64,000 nt of DNA from Spirodela intermedia (GCA_902729315.2 LR746268.1:3961501-4025500), one strand, 5' to 3'; counted from the first letter of the stretch, positions 23,506 through 36,539 are shown. Notes: a model not told the origin generated them from the sequence alone. Numbers and translations are program-made.

Positions 23506-24350
23506 GAAATAACCTATCCTATCCTAATTTAAGAAATAAAATAAATCAAATTAATCAAATATTAAAAAAAATGATTTACTTATTAAGAATAATAAAAAAC
23601 CTTCTAACCCTAATTTAATTCAAATAATACATGTCCTATGTGTAATAAAAATGATCATTTTGAATTTCAATGTTATAATTTAGATCAATCATCTCAGCCT
23701 ATATAAGAATAAGTGCATATATCTCATGATTTTATTAAAAATATGAAACCTTTTTTCTCATTCTTTTAATTATAATTAAAAGAATAACTTTTCATAGAAA
23801 GATTCAAATAACATTCAAAATTTAGAAATACTTAGACCCAATACAAATTTTAAATTTTATTTAAAATAAGAAAATAACAAATCTAACCTAATTTTATGGA
23901 TATGATGTAGAAAATGAGCCAAATAATGTAGAAAATAATGAACTAAATGATGTTGATGCAAAAATAATTTATTGAGGCTTTTGAAAATAAGAGAGAAGAG
24001 GGACAACAACTTAATCAGTCCATAGAAAATTCAAGAAATAATCCAATAGTAGCATTTTAGAAAGGAGAGTTTAGCTAAATAAATTTAGGAAAAAATCTAC
24101 GAAATAAACATGTTAGGACAATGAATATATTGAGTGAGAATATTTTACATGATCCTTATCCCTAATTATTAGAAGAAATAAATGAGCCATTAGAAGTAAA
24201 TGAGAATATTAAGACTAAAAATATAATAGTTAAAATTTTGAATAAAATCATTTATTATTCACAATGAATGAATGAATATAATGAGGATGATGAGGAAGAA
24301 CCCTTAGATGAAGAAATAATAGTTGATTGTGGAAAAATCATCTACAAAAT
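23506..24350 (+). pseudogene. Second family A internal fragment (gag / acidic ORF)
   Basis: The sequence is colinear with about 5330-6170 of the full-length element. It includes the NQINQ coding stretch, the TATGxxAAAATGATCATTTTGA region and the beginning of the acidic ORF (MNILSENIL at about 24121). It has many stops and short deletions. It ends abruptly at about 24350, where unrelated sequence starts. Confidence 0.75.
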
Positions 24351-24904
24351 CTGCCTTTTTGAGTGATGTGGCACACTGAGCGTCGTAGGATCGACACAAC
24401 ACAAACTAGTGCCCTGAAACACCGAAAAAATATTAGTTCCACATCAAATTAATCGGCAAAAATATTGCATGTATATTATAACACTTCATTTTTCTGCCAA
24501 CAAGTCCCTAATCTAGGTGCAAGCCATGGAGTGCAAGGATGGTTATATACAGCCCATTTAAATTATAATATAATATAATATTAAATAATAAATATAAATT
24601 ATTAAATCACTCTAAATACAAACTAAATTATTTTTTTTACAATGGATTAAAAAATCTCCCTATGTTTGACTTGAGACTTACATCTATACTAATATCTTAT
24701 TAAATTTTAGTTATAAATATTATTAGATAATTAGCATTTAAACATAACAATAAGTGCACATTAAATGCATCTTAAAAATTAAAAAATAGTTGATGTAGAA
24801 TTAAACCCAAATAGCACTTGTAAGTAACTTTTATATATTTTTATACCTATCATATCTATGATCTATAAGAAAAAAAACATCTTCATGATGTCACTAAGAG
24901 TATG
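24351..24904. repeat. Unassigned repeat Y, copy 1
   Basis: The right two thirds (about 24560-24790) match 32030-32215, sharing TGAGACTT, TATACTAATAT and TTATAAATATTA in the same order. No coding sequence is visible. The remaining part (24351-24550) has no match that I can see in the window. Confidence 0.5.
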
Positions 24905-25536
24905 TGATGTCTTCATTATCATGAGTTAATAATTAATAAATAATATATTTTTAACATTAACTCATGATATATAAACTTATATTTATGTTAAAATATGAAA
25001 AATGATTTTTATTTGATTAATGTGATTTTTTGGCTGATTAAATGATTTTATGTGAATTTATATAATTTTTATAATCTTATTTTTGAAATAAAGAAAGAAA
25101 AATAAAATAAAAATATAGAAAAAAGAAGTGATCTGTCGATCATTCAAGTTTGCCAATGGGTTGGAAGCACAATCAGGTGGAGATGCGAGCAAGGGTTCGC
25201 AAGGGCTCAAGCAACTAAGGATGAACAAATAGAAGACACATGTGCATCACTCCCCTTTTACGTCACATAATTAATGTGGTCAATAAAGCGTAGGGCAAAG
25301 AGTGGTCACATACATAGAAGAAAGGGACTCATTGATTTCTAAATCTCATATTACTATATATTAATCTCAAATTTCGACATATAACTAATGTGTGAATAAA
25401 CCTCAATCACACCTTCCTCAAAATATTTTAATAATTTTTGTACCTTAAATATCACTTATTTATAAAGAGGTACTTTAAGGATATCATTTTATAAGAACAC
25501 TTACATACATATTTCACTCTCTCTCATGTAAGTAGG
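24905..25536 (+). repeat. Sense family A LTR, left part (host of a nested LTR)
   Basis: It starts TGATGTCTTCATTATC, a family A LTR start with small changes, and runs about 630 bp until an antisense solo LTR is inserted after the 5-mer GTAGG. The remainder continues after the second GTAGG at 29397. Confidence 0.75.
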
Positions 25537-26025
25537 TGATGTGACTTAGTCATTGTATAGAAAATCACATAAATTTAAAATTTATAAAACTAAAAAATAC
25601 TAATTTTAAGATACTTAAAAGTATTTTTAAATAAATATATTAATTAAAATTCAATAAAAGTTCTAAAAAATAGTGGTAATTTTCTAAGTAGATCAGAAGG
25701 ATGTAATATAATATTGGATAGTATTTTTAAAAAAATCTCAAAGAATACAGCTTTTTATGAATTTTAGACTAAGAAATAAAAATAAAATATATTTAAAATT
25801 TATGAAAAAAGAAAATAAGGGGGGTGGGCATCAAGATGACATCAGCACTTGACGAACACGAATTAGATAAAAATAATGTTTTACTTGAAAATTGTTATGT
25901 TAAACAATTACAAATGATTTAATTAGTCAAATTAAGATTTGAAAAAGTTTGAAGAATCATAATTGAATGAAGAGTAGTTTGAAAATTTTAAATTAGACAA
26001 AATATCTCTAAATAAAATGAAAATT

Positions 26026-28169
26026 TGATGTAGGACGAGGCGAAAACCCCCTGTACTTGATCAATGAAACTCGAGTCTTGGGATAGGACAGTCAAATTGA
26101 TCTAATAAGAATGTTTGGACCCTAGACTCTAGGTCTGACCACATAACCTAAGCACAGTCAGGCATACCAATATACATGATCATCCTAAGACAACCCAAAG
26201 AAACACTTGACAATGATGAGTGAGAGGCTTGTAGAACTATTATCGTGAAGTAGCCTAGGGCTGCAGCTCATGAACTGTGACAAGTCTGGCACAGCGTCGG
26301 AAGTCACGATCCAATAACCTATCCTATCCTATCTACGTGCTCCTAAAGGCGGTAGAGACTAGCTGAGAAAACCCTTCAAAAGATAATTAAACTTAAGTAA
26401 GAAAGGGTACGGAGCTAACCTTTAAGGCTGCATAGCCCGGCAGGTCATGACAGAGCGGAGATCTGATGAAGGTAGGGACGTCTGGTGAAGAGCGATGCTC
26501 AACGTCGACGGTCAGTCCTAGTTGAGAGTCACAGAAGTCATCGTCTTAGGGTGTGGCACAAGCGGCGTGGGCGTGGGCCTGCAGGGGGGCCAAAGGGCAC
26601 GCTAGCAGGCGTGGGCCTGCTGGTGGGCCAAAAGGGCACGCTAGCGGGCGCGCACGGCAAGTCGCGCGGCGTGCCCTAGGGCACGCGGCAGTGGCGCCGG
26701 GTAGGCGCGCGGACCGCAAGAGCCGGCGCGCGGGGCGCACGCGGCGGCAGCGCTTCGGCAGGAAGGCCGAGCGTCTGCGGCGCTTCGGCAAGAATGCCAA
26801 GCGTCAGCAGCACTTCGGTGGGAATGCCGAGCGTCGACGTCCGGCGGGAAGGCCGAGCGTCAGCGGCGCTCCGGCAGGAATGCCGAGCGTCAGCGGCGCT
26901 TCGGCGGGAATGCCGAGCGTCAGCGGTTGGGGCGGAAACCCAACCGTCACCGGAAGGATCGGCCTCTCTGGCGGCGCCGGGAAGCGGAGCAGAGAGGAGA
27001 CGATCCGGCCGACGATACCAGGGAGGGTTGAGCTCTCCTGGTCTAAGCGGCGCCGGAAACGGCGCGACGGCGGCGGAGCGTCGGGAAAATCCAGCGGGGG
27101 CCTGTGAGGAGCTGGGACTGGTTCTGGCTCGTCAGCACGGCTGCGGGGTCTCTTCCGACGTCGGCGGCAGGTCGGCGTTCGTCGGCGGACGGCCAGCGAC
27201 TGGGCGGAGCGGCGGAGGGCGGCTCCGGCGAATTTATGGTGGAGTTCCGGAGGAAGAGGCGGCAGTCGAACCGGGAGTCGAGAGACTCCGGCGGAGTGCT
27301 CGGCGACGGCTCGTGGGGAGGCGAAGCGAGCCCCTTTCGTCACGACGGCGTGACGGGGTTCCAGCAGAGGCGGCGGCGGCTGCAGCGGCAACTGCGACCG
27401 TTTCGTCCGGTGACGGCGGCGAGCTCCCGGGCGGCAATGAGATGGCCGGCGGCGGCAGTAGTCTCGGGCAGCAGCGTCACGAGGAACGAAGTCCTCGAAG
27501 GGGGTATCGACGGCCTCTCTTCCTCCTTCCCTCCCTATTCTAGGTCACGAGGAAGATAACTCACAACGAAATTTCTCTCAAAAATACGGGCGCTCTTTGA
27601 GGGTCCTACCTCCCCTTATATGGGGGCCCACAAGTGGGCTAAGGGGAGGTGGGCCCACTTGAGACCCTCAAGCCCATAAACCACAAAGGCTACAAAAGGG
27701 GCTTATTGGGCCTCTTAAAGAGAGACCCAATAAGCTCCCCTAAAAAGAAAAAGAGGAGGGCCCTCTTATGGTGCTTAAGTGGACCTCAAATGAAGACCCA
27801 AATAAGCCCCAAAAGAGGCCCAAAAAAGAAAGACACATAGGTCCCACCCCCACCTTAAGGTTTTAATTGGGCCTCAAAGAAAGACCCAATAAAACCCTAA
27901 AGAAAGAGAGACAAACAACAACACACACACATAGAATTGGGCTTGCTAACTCACAAACGTAAGGCCCAACAAGTCAACGTGAAAATACAAAGAAAGATAT
28001 GGGAGAGCTCAAACTCGTCGTCGTCGCGGAGGTGGAATGTCATTGTCCCAAATGGGTAAAGTTTTGTAGCAAAAGTCAGACTCCTTCGTCTTCGCATATC
28101 GATCGGGCTGAACTCGAGACGAGTCCCAAAGGGCTGAGAGCTGATGGAGACGAGTCCCGCTCGCCATCA
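26026..28169. mobile_element. GC-rich 2.1-kb solo LTR (family D) with perfect target duplication
   Basis: The insert starts TGATGTAGGACGAGG and ends CTCGCCATCA, so it has short inverted ends TGATG/CATCA. The 5-mer AAATT flanks it on both sides (26021-26025 and 28170-28174), and removing it restores a continuous family A LTR. It has a GC-rich core (about 26540-27540), a TTATATGG promoter-like stretch near 27614 and no interior domains, which together fit a solo LTR. Orientation is probably plus from the TATA-like site. Open frames of 124-249 codons in its core overlap on both strands and have no domains; they come from the base composition. Confidence 0.8.
26766..26935 (+). repeat. 30-bp tandem repeats in the family D LTR
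   Basis: Units starting GCCGAGCGTC or a close variant occur at 26766, 26796, 26826, 26852, 26882 and 26912. Spacing is 30 bp except for one 26-bp unit. Each contains a GCGCTTCGGC-like half followed by GGGAAT. A whole unit of 30 bp keeps reading frames open, which explains the long spurious frames here. Confidence 0.85.
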
Positions 28170-29396
28170 AAATTAAGTTGAAATTAGATAAAATAGAGTT
28201 CTAACGTCACGGCAATGATCCATTAACGATGCACCAGAATCTTAAGCATTCAAGAGAATTGTCATACAATGTCCACAACTTTGAAAGCTCTTTTTAGACA
28301 AGGATGACATGTCAATCTCTAGATCTTCATATGAAGTCTAGAGATTAATGAAATAACTTATCGAATCATCTCCAATGGTTGTCACCTAGTATGGTAAAAA
28401 AATGATGACTTTGAAACTCTCTAGTGGCTATCACTTGATAGAGAAAAACTTAACGGAGGTAGGGCTCGTGTTAGAGAACTTTATTCTTTAGTCCACATAG
28501 CAAGAAAAGACTCTTCATCACATTTGGTGGATCGTCCTCTTCTTGACAATGGTTTGTTCATCAATCAATCGGAGATGATTTATTCGATAGATTTTTAATC
28601 TTTTTATTATGAATTGTTCAGTAATTTAATAATAATGTTATATGAATTAGATTAACAGATTTTTATTGATGATCGAGCGATTATGGCAGCTTAATCCTTC
28701 ATTGACGATCTACAAGAAAGTCACAATTTAATTAGATAAAATTACAAATTTTGGCTCTAATAAGATTCAAACCCACATCAGTCATCCACCTACATGAGAG
28801 ATAGTAATTAAGTAAAATACCTTTATAAAGTGACATCATCATAGTATCTCGTTGTTATAAATAAAGGATATTTTAGGTATTATAATCATTGAAACATTAT
28901 GAGAAAGGTGTGACTGCTGGTTTAATCTCACATCAATTATACACCGAATGTTGAGATAGATATATACCAATGCCACATTTAGAAGTAATTAGTCCCTTTC
29001 TCGCATGTGTATAACTACTTCTTGCCTCACAGTTGGTTGACCACTGATGACATAGAAGGAAAGTGACGCACACATGCCTCTATCAGTCCTTAGTCACTCA
29101 AGCCCTTACTCGTAACTCCACCTAGACTATACTTCTAACTCACTTGCGGGCCCGGCTGACTGACGGGTCCACCTCTTTTTCTATTTTTTAATTTTAATTT
29201 CTTTTTAATCATTTATCTCAAAAACAAGATTATAAAAATTTTATAAAATTACATAATTAGCAAAAAATTCATATTAATCAACTAAAAATCACTTTTCATA
29301 ATTTCACATAAATATAAGTATATTTATCATGAGTTAAGGCTAAAAATATATTATTTATTAATTATTAACTCATGATAATGAAGACTTATCAGTAGG

Positions 29397-29945
29397 TAAC
29401 TAGTGAGGGTTCAAATCTCACAAGAATTCAAATTCATATTTTTATCTGATTAAATCATGATTTTTCTGCAAATTATTCATGAATGATTAAGCCGTCAAAA
29501 TCACTCAATCATTTGCAAAACTCTCATTAATGCGATTCACGGAGCATCATTACTAAAATTACTAAACGATTCACAATAAAAGGAATCCATCATATAGATC
29601 ATCTCTAACTAATTAATGAACAAGTTTTCATCAGAAAGAGGATGATCCATTGAGAGACAAGTCGCCACCTCTTGAGAGCATACTAGATACAATGAAGAGG
29701 CTCCTTTTGCTGCCTTGAGGATGAAGCTTTTTAAGACATGCCTCACCTCCATCCAATTCATCTATGTAGTGTGATAGCCACCAGAGAGCCACAAAGTCCT
29801 CGTATTTCTACTCCACTAGGTGACAGCCACTAGATACAATTCGATGACCCATTTTATTGATCTCTAAATTTTATAAGAAGATTTGGGGATTGGCCACATC
29901 ATCCTTGTCTAAGGAGATCCTTTGAGGTCGTGGATACTATTAAAG
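29397..29945 (+). repeat. Sense family A LTR, right part
   Basis: This continues the LTR started at 24905 after the nested solo LTR. It follows the family A middle region until about 29940, where it switches to family B sequence instead of finishing with the family A tail. Confidence 0.7.
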
Positions 29946-31580
29946 GTAGATTTTTGTGTTTTAATTAGTTTTATTATCTGATTTTATTTGTTAACTTGCA
30001 AATAAATATAAGATATATTGTTAATTTTAAAAGTCTGAAGTTAAAATACTTAGCATAATTTTTTTATTATTAAAGTAAAAATAAAAAAATAGAATAAAAT
30101 CTTCTGTCCAATAGCAAGCCGACACTCACAATTGACTCAGAGGAGGGCTGCAGTCGAGTTGGTAGACCCAGACTAGGAGAGCCACGAGCTGGGCTCAAGT
30201 AGCAAAGGCCTCACTCTGTGCATGTGTGCGTCATTCCCCTTCCATGTCCTAGTGGCCAACCGATTGTGGGGCAAGGAGTGCCTATACACACATGCGTGCA
30301 CAAGGGTGGACCACCTTTTTTCCTTCTCCCACGATAGTCTTGGGCATTATTTTATTTTGGGAGAAGGGATCTTTGTTGAGAGGGTGTAGCTTTGACTTAT
30401 ATTTAGCTCATGCACCAAAATATTTTCAATGTGGGATTAAACTTTCTCATCCATTTTAGGCAGCCATCTAGAGCGCAGTGTGATCCAATGGTATTCAACA
30501 AGCCACATCATCCACTTAGCTAGATCTAGTGACTAATGAAGCACCACAATACTAGATGTGTAAGGCAATCCATTGACAATTTGTGAATTCGACGCCACTC
30601 AATATGCACATGGCCTTAAAGGATGATCTAATAGCTAAAGAGGCACCATGGTACTAGGAACTTAAGTTCTCAATCGGCAGCGATTCGTGACAAGTTGATC
30701 CTATGTCGCTTAGTGTGCCACGTGATCAAGCTCATTTGATCTAGCAGCACCCAAAGCGTCATGATATTGGGAATTTAACCTCTCACACGTATCACTATTA
30801 GAAGAATAAAGAGAATAATTAATTATTATCTAGTAAAATAGACATTATTGATTATCTTTAAAATCCCAATGGTAGTCATGAATACGGAATCCATTCTTTC
30901 TCTCTTTGCGCACAGTCGATATGTCTAGCGATTGACAAGCTCATTCCTTCCTCCCTCGATTGCACTCAAGGCTTTTGGCAAGTGGTCAGCTCTTCCCTTC
31001 TCTCCCCAAATGACGGTGATAGCATGGTTGACCCCTCTTTTGGCGAATCTCTACAAGTGACACAACACTTCTAGACGATACTTGTGTGACTTCTAATGTG
31101 GTGTGGCACGACTAGACAAAATCAAGCTGCCACACTAGTGTCTTCGATTACCCAAGAGGCAGACTAAACTTGGACAATGATTCATTTTCTACTTTCAGCA
31201 TTTATCTACTTGCTTTTGTCAATTATTTATATTTTATGACAAGTTCTTTCCATTTCATGCACATTTTGATTAAGATGAGTAGAACTAATTCAAAACTTGA
31301 TGAATGATTTTTGTTCTTCTTTTGAATCCTTTGAAACTCATCTAAGATCAAGCTAAGATTATTTTTAACTTGTTTTCTTTAATTTTCATAGTCAAATCTT
31401 GACATATTCACATTCTCGACATTCTACGAATAACAAGTATTTTTCTATTTTTGAACACGAAATCACCAAAATTAAAGGTTGATTAATGAGCATTCAATAG
31501 TTAAAATAAGCTGGAGACATTCACGGCTGACTTCATGTCATGTGTGTGAATCCTTAGGCACACATTCTTCTGAGAAAATG
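29946..31580 (+). repeat. Family B-like repeat, then unassigned sequence
   Basis: From 29943 to about 30020 it matches 21851-21930 (family B). Farther right, near 30235-30275, a short stretch (CCAACCGATTGTGGGGCAAG) is shared with the family A LTR middle, so the two families are related or recombined. From about 30340 to 31580 I see no match or gene. Confidence 0.45.
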
Positions 31581-31584
31581 GGTT

Positions 31585-31990
31585 GATTATATTTCTCTCT
31601 TTCTTCATTTTTGTCTTATTTGTCTCTCCCCCTCTCTCATGAGACCTCTCTTCTCTCTCTATCTCTCGTGGGATCTCTCCATTTCTCTCCCTCTCTCTCA
31701 ATTGATCTCTTTCTCTTTCTCTCTCTTAATCAATCTCCCTCTCTCTTTCTTCTCTCTCTCTCATGAGACTTTTCTCTCTCTGTCTCATGTGAGAGCTTTC
31801 TCTCCTCCTCTCTCTTTCTTTTCCTTTCATGAGAGATCTATCCCTTCTCTCTCTCGTTAGAGCTTTATCTTCTCTCTCTCTTTTTCTCTCCCTTTCACAA
31901 GAGATCTCCTCTCGTCCCTCTCTCATGAGAGCTCTTTTTTCTCTCTTTCTTCTCTCTCTCTTTTCCTTCTTCTTTTTCTCTACTTCCCTT
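31585..31990. repeat. Long polypyrimidine tract with TCATGAGA palindromes
   Basis: About 400 bp is almost pure C and T on the plus strand, made of (CT)n runs broken by short palindromic words such as CTCATGAGA (near 31636, 31761 and 31921) and variants like TTTCATGAGAGA. Frames on both strands (31639-31860, 31726-31926, 31829-32071) are low-complexity artefacts. Confidence 0.85.
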
Positions 31991-32029
31991 CCTTTATTCT
32001 TCTTACCTCACCCTTCTATTTTATTATTT

Positions 32030-32215
32030 TTGTTAAATATTAATAAAATATTAAAATCACTTTATATATAAACTAAATTAGTTTTCATGACGGATTAATC
32101 AATCTCTCTATGTTCAACTTGAGACTTGCTTCTATACTAATATTTTATTAAGTCAGTTATAAATATTACCAAATGGTGTGTATTTAAACATAATGATAAG
32201 TACACATTAGACACC
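32030..32215. repeat. Unassigned repeat Y, copy 2
   Basis: It matches part of 24560-24790 in the same orientation, with several indels. Both copies lie next to family A LTR sequence. Confidence 0.5.
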
Positions 32216-32963
32216 ATACAATAATCTTCTCGAACACAAGATTCTTACGCATCGTCAACATCACCATTGTAACAACATAACTCTATTTTACTATTTTTTT
32301 AACTAATTTAATTTTTACCATAATTTTTTCAAGTTTAAAAAGAGATTCAACAAATGCCCAAGTCGTCTATGTCTAAAGAGAGCCTTTGAGGCCATAGACA
32401 TTGTTTGATAATCCTCTTGAACACAGAATTTTGACGATCACTATTTTGAGGCTAGAACTCTATCTTTCCTAATTTCAATTTAGTTTTCAATTTATTGAAT
32501 AATACTTTGTGTGATGTTAAGTTTCTAAGCTATTCTTCATTCAATTACGATTCTTTTGACTCTTACATATCTTAATTTGATTAATTAAATCATCTATAAT
32601 CATTTACGTAAGAATAATCAGATAGAACTATATTTTTATCTAATTTGCATTCACCGTGCACTAACGTCACCTTGACGACTAGAGTCCCCCTTTTTCATGA
32701 ATTTTAAATATATTTTATTTTCAATTTTTAGTCTAAAATTTATAAAAAAATTATATTTTTTCCAAAAAAAATTAAAATATTCCTTAATATTATATTACAT
32801 CCATGTGATCGACCTAGAAAATTACCACTATTTTTGAAACTTTTATTAAACTATGATTAATATTATTTTTCCAAAATACTTCTAAATATCTAAAAATTAG
32901 TATTTTTTAGTTTTATAAATTTTAAATTTATATAATTTATTATATAATAACTAAGTCACGTCA
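32216..32963 (+). repeat. 3' part of a sense family A LTR
   Basis: The sequence follows the downstream half of the family A LTR and ends with the tail CTAAGTCACGTCA at 32963. It is followed directly by another partial LTR, so two LTR fragments stand in tandem. Confidence 0.7.
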
Positions 32964-34008
32964 ATATGCATGTAAGTAATTTCCTCACTCTCATGTCAAT
33001 AGATAATTGACAAATATTCAAATTTAATTATAGCAAAAATTCCTATTTTTATCCTATTAAATCATGATTTTTCTACAAAACATCATAACAATTAAATTGT
33101 CAAAATCGCTCAATCATCAGTGAAAATACTGTCAACATGATTAATAGAGCATTATTATTAACTATCAAATAATTCTAAATAAAAAGATCATAAATCTATC
33201 AAGAAAATCATATATGATTGATTGATGAATAAGCCATCATCGATAAGAGAATGATATGTGGGGAGATAAGTCACTACCTCCTAAGAGTGTATGAGATGCA
33301 ATGAAGAACCTCATCTTGTTGTGCAGACCAAAGATGAAACTCCCTAAGATGTCCTCCCACCTTCATCCAACTTATCTCAATCGAGTGACACTCATTGAAG
33401 ATTTGAAAGTCATCATTTTTTTGTTTTGTCAAATGAGAGCCATTGGAGATGATTACTCCCAAACACAAAATATTAGCAATTGTTATCATGAAGCTAAAAC
33501 TTTGTCTTCTCCTATTTTAAACTTAATGTTTACTTAATTTGGTGAAATTTTATGTGATTTATAATTTCAAAAGCCTTCTTCATTCATTTATGATTCTTCT
33601 AATTTTTACATATCTTAATTGGATTAATTAAATTCTTTGTAATTATTTACATAAAAATCACTTAGTGGAATCTATTTTTACCCAAATCACATTCATCAGG
33701 GCACTAACATCATCTTAACAACTGCACCCTGATTTCCTTTTTATGTTAATTTTTAAATATATTTTATATTCATCATTTAGTTTAAAAATCATAAAAAAAT
33801 CATATTCTTTGAGGACTATTCTGAAATATCCCTACAATTGACTTGAAATTTTCGACTATTTTTGAAAACCTTTATCAAATTATAATTGATTGATTTGTTC
33901 TAAAATATGTCTACATATCTAAAAATTAATATGACTTATTCTATGACTTTTGTAGTTTTATAAAATTTAAATTTATATGACTTATTATACAAAAATTAGG
34001 TCATGTCA
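32964..34008 (+). repeat. 5'-truncated sense family A LTR, left LTR of a deleted element
   Basis: It begins in the middle of the family A LTR and ends TTAGGTCATGTCA at 34008. Internal family A sequence follows, so this was probably a 5' LTR whose first 600 bp or so are missing. Frames at 33274-33489 and 33301-33537 are within it. Confidence 0.65.
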
Positions 34009-34665
34009 CTATAAACCAAGTGACACCTCAATAAATTATTTATAATATATTATTAAAAAAACATAGAAATATGATTGATTCTATACACAAAGGAGCTTTT
34101 ATGAGAAAAACTCTTGATGAGATTTATAACCTTTATAAGAATTTAAGTGAAAATTATAGAGATCAAGCCTCTTTTGAGTTATATGATAAAGATAAAAAGA
34201 TAGTGATGTGAGACTAATTTAAAAAATTAGATTATCCCTTTGAATTGAGGTACATCAAGTTAGGGTTTAAAAAGAAGGGGCTTTAAGACTTTCAAAGTGG
34301 GGTTTAGGTCTCTATGTCTAATCCCACAATTAAGGAAAATTGGGATCATTTTAATTATATTAATTAAGGTTATTATTTTAATAAATCAAAAAAGACTTCT
34401 TCCATGAGAATGAATCATCAAACTTTGGAGATAAATGAGAAAAGTGATAAAGATGTGAATAGAAGAACAGAAATTTAAATTGTTATTTCAAGGAATGCTT
34501 AAAAATTTATGTGCTTAACATATATTTTTCTTAAATACTTGATATAAGAATATGAAGTGTCTAAAGGTTCATCATTCTCAAATTAGATTTTTTTAAATTA
34601 AAATATTGATTAATTTTTATATTCTATTGCTAAGTGATTAGCAAGGATTTAAGTTGGGGAGTGTA
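34009..34665 (+). pseudogene. Deleted interior of a family A element (gag scrap)
   Basis: The left part, about 34060-34210, matches the gag stretch at 5160-5310 (the DEIYNLY and LSEN coding words). After about 34220 there is a segment without an obvious match, and from about 34430 to 34665 the sequence matches the 3' interior at 8350-8600, ending with the purine tract AAGTTGGGGAGTG. Most of the interior, including the primer site and the acidic ORF, is gone. Confidence 0.65.
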
Positions 34666-36539
34666 ACAAGTCTTTCTTATTATTACTTAATAATTTATAA
34701 ATAATATATTTTATGCCTTAACTCATGATAAATAGATTTATATTTATGTTAAATTGAGGAAATGAGCTTTAATTGGTTAATGTGATTTCTTGGCTAATTA
34801 TGTGATTTTATATAATTTTATAATTATATTTTTAAAATAAAATAAATAAAATGAAATAAAATTATATAAAAAAAGAGAGACCTGTCAACTAATGAGGCCC
34901 ACAAGTGAGTTAGAAGCATAGTCAAAAGACCCATTGGCCAGCCAAACCTACAAGTGGGTCAGAAGTATAATTGGGTGGAGCACAAGTAGGGGGGTCAAGT
35001 AGCTAAGGACCAATAGGGGGCACATGTATGTCACTCTCCTTCCACTTAACCAATGGCTAGTCAAGCATGGGGCAAGGAGTGGTTGTACACATGAGAGGAC
35101 AATATTAATTAAACAAAGAGGTATTAGTATATATGTGTCTCAAAAATCAAAAAACAATCGATGTAGGCCAAAACACACATCAATACTCGTAGAGAAATTT
35201 TACATATTTTATACATATAATGTCTCTAATTTATGAGAAGTGTCTCCATAACATCACTAGCTAAGGGTATATGTATACTTGGTTACTTCTCTCACACACA
35301 CACATATGACCAACAAAGGTTCAAATCTCATTGGACCCAAAATTCTTATTTTTATCTTATTAAATCTTGATTTTTTGTAGAGCATTAATCAATGATTAAG
35401 CCACTGTAATCATTCAATCATTAGTAAAAATGTCATCAATGTGATTCAGAAAGCATTGTTATCAACTATCAAATGAATCTAGATAAAAAGATCATGAATC
35501 TATTGAGAAAATCATCTCCAATTGATTGACAAATGAGTCATAATTAGAAAAAGGATGATTTACTAAGAGATGAGATGAGTCACCATCTCTTGAGAGCATA
35601 TCAAATGTAATGAAAAGTCATCTTGTTATGTAAACCTAAGGATGAAAAATCCTGAGATGTACCCCACCTCTATCCAACTTATCTTTGTCATATAATAGTC
35701 GATGGAGATCCATGTTAATGCTTGATTTTTAATGCTCAATTTATTTTATTTAAATAATTTAATATTTTAATTTATAAAATAAAATATAATTTTATATAAT
35801 TAATTTTGAAATTTAAAAGAGTTAATATATTTCTTATTTAAAATAAGAATAATATATAATATATTTATTTTAATATTAAATAAATCTACCTCATTAATTT
35901 TTGAACTTCACAATAAAATCTAGAGATTGTTCATGTTGTCTACGTCTAAGGAGAGCTTTTGAGGTTGTGGACATCACACGATAATCTTCTAAAGTATATA
36001 AAATTTTGGTGATCACTGTCATGAAGCTAGAACTATATATTTTATCTTTTAAACTTAATTTTTACTTAATTTACTAATGTTTTCTGTGATTTTAAATTTC
36101 AAAAAAAAATATTATTCAATTAGGATTCTTTTTGATTTTACATATATTAATTTGATTAATTAAATCATCTATAAATATTTATGTAAGAATCATCAAGTAA
36201 AAATTGACTTCCTTCGAATTGCATTCATCAAGATGTTAATGTCATCTTGACATCTACATCTGAATTTTATTTTGTGAATTTTTAAATATATTTTATCTTC
36301 ATCATTTAGTCTACAAATCCTAAAAAAGCATATTCTTTGAAGAAAATTCTAAAATATTATCAGATATTATCTTATGTCTTTGAGATTGATTTAAAGTTTA
36401 TCATTATTTTTAGAACCTTTTATTGAATTATAGTTTATTGATTTATTCTAAATTATTTCTAAAAATTCAAATTTTAATATTTTCTACTTTTACACATTTT
36501 ATTTTTTTATAATTTATTATAAAAGATTAATTCACATCA
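34666..36539 (+). repeat. 3' LTR of the deleted family A element
   Basis: It starts TAACAAGTCTTTCTT, a variant of the family start, and ends TTAATTCACATCA at 36539. At about 1.87 kb it is longer than other family A LTRs because of an AT-rich expansion near 35720-35890 and the extra subfamily segment. The frame at 35024-35236 is inside the LTR. Confidence 0.7.

Larger units (their letters stand above)
25537..29391 (-). mobile_element. Antisense solo LTR of family A, itself carrying an insertion
   Basis: It starts TGATGTGACTTAGTC and ends GAAGACTTATCA. It is flanked on both sides by the perfect duplication GTAGG (25532-25536 and 29392-29396). After subtracting the nested element at 26026-28169 and its duplicated 5-mer, the LTR is about 1.7 kb, equal to the solo LTR at 19567-21276. 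It is inserted in a sense LTR of the same family. Confidence 0.88.

Noticed and set aside
26546-27559. Several overlapping long frames on both strands (up to 249 codons)
   Set aside because: They lie in the GC-rich core of a solo LTR, contain 30-bp repeats, overlap in up to four frames and show no domain.
31501-32071. Frames rich in Ser/Leu (plus) or Arg/Glu (minus)
   Set aside because: They are translations of a polypyrimidine tract; no real gene signal.
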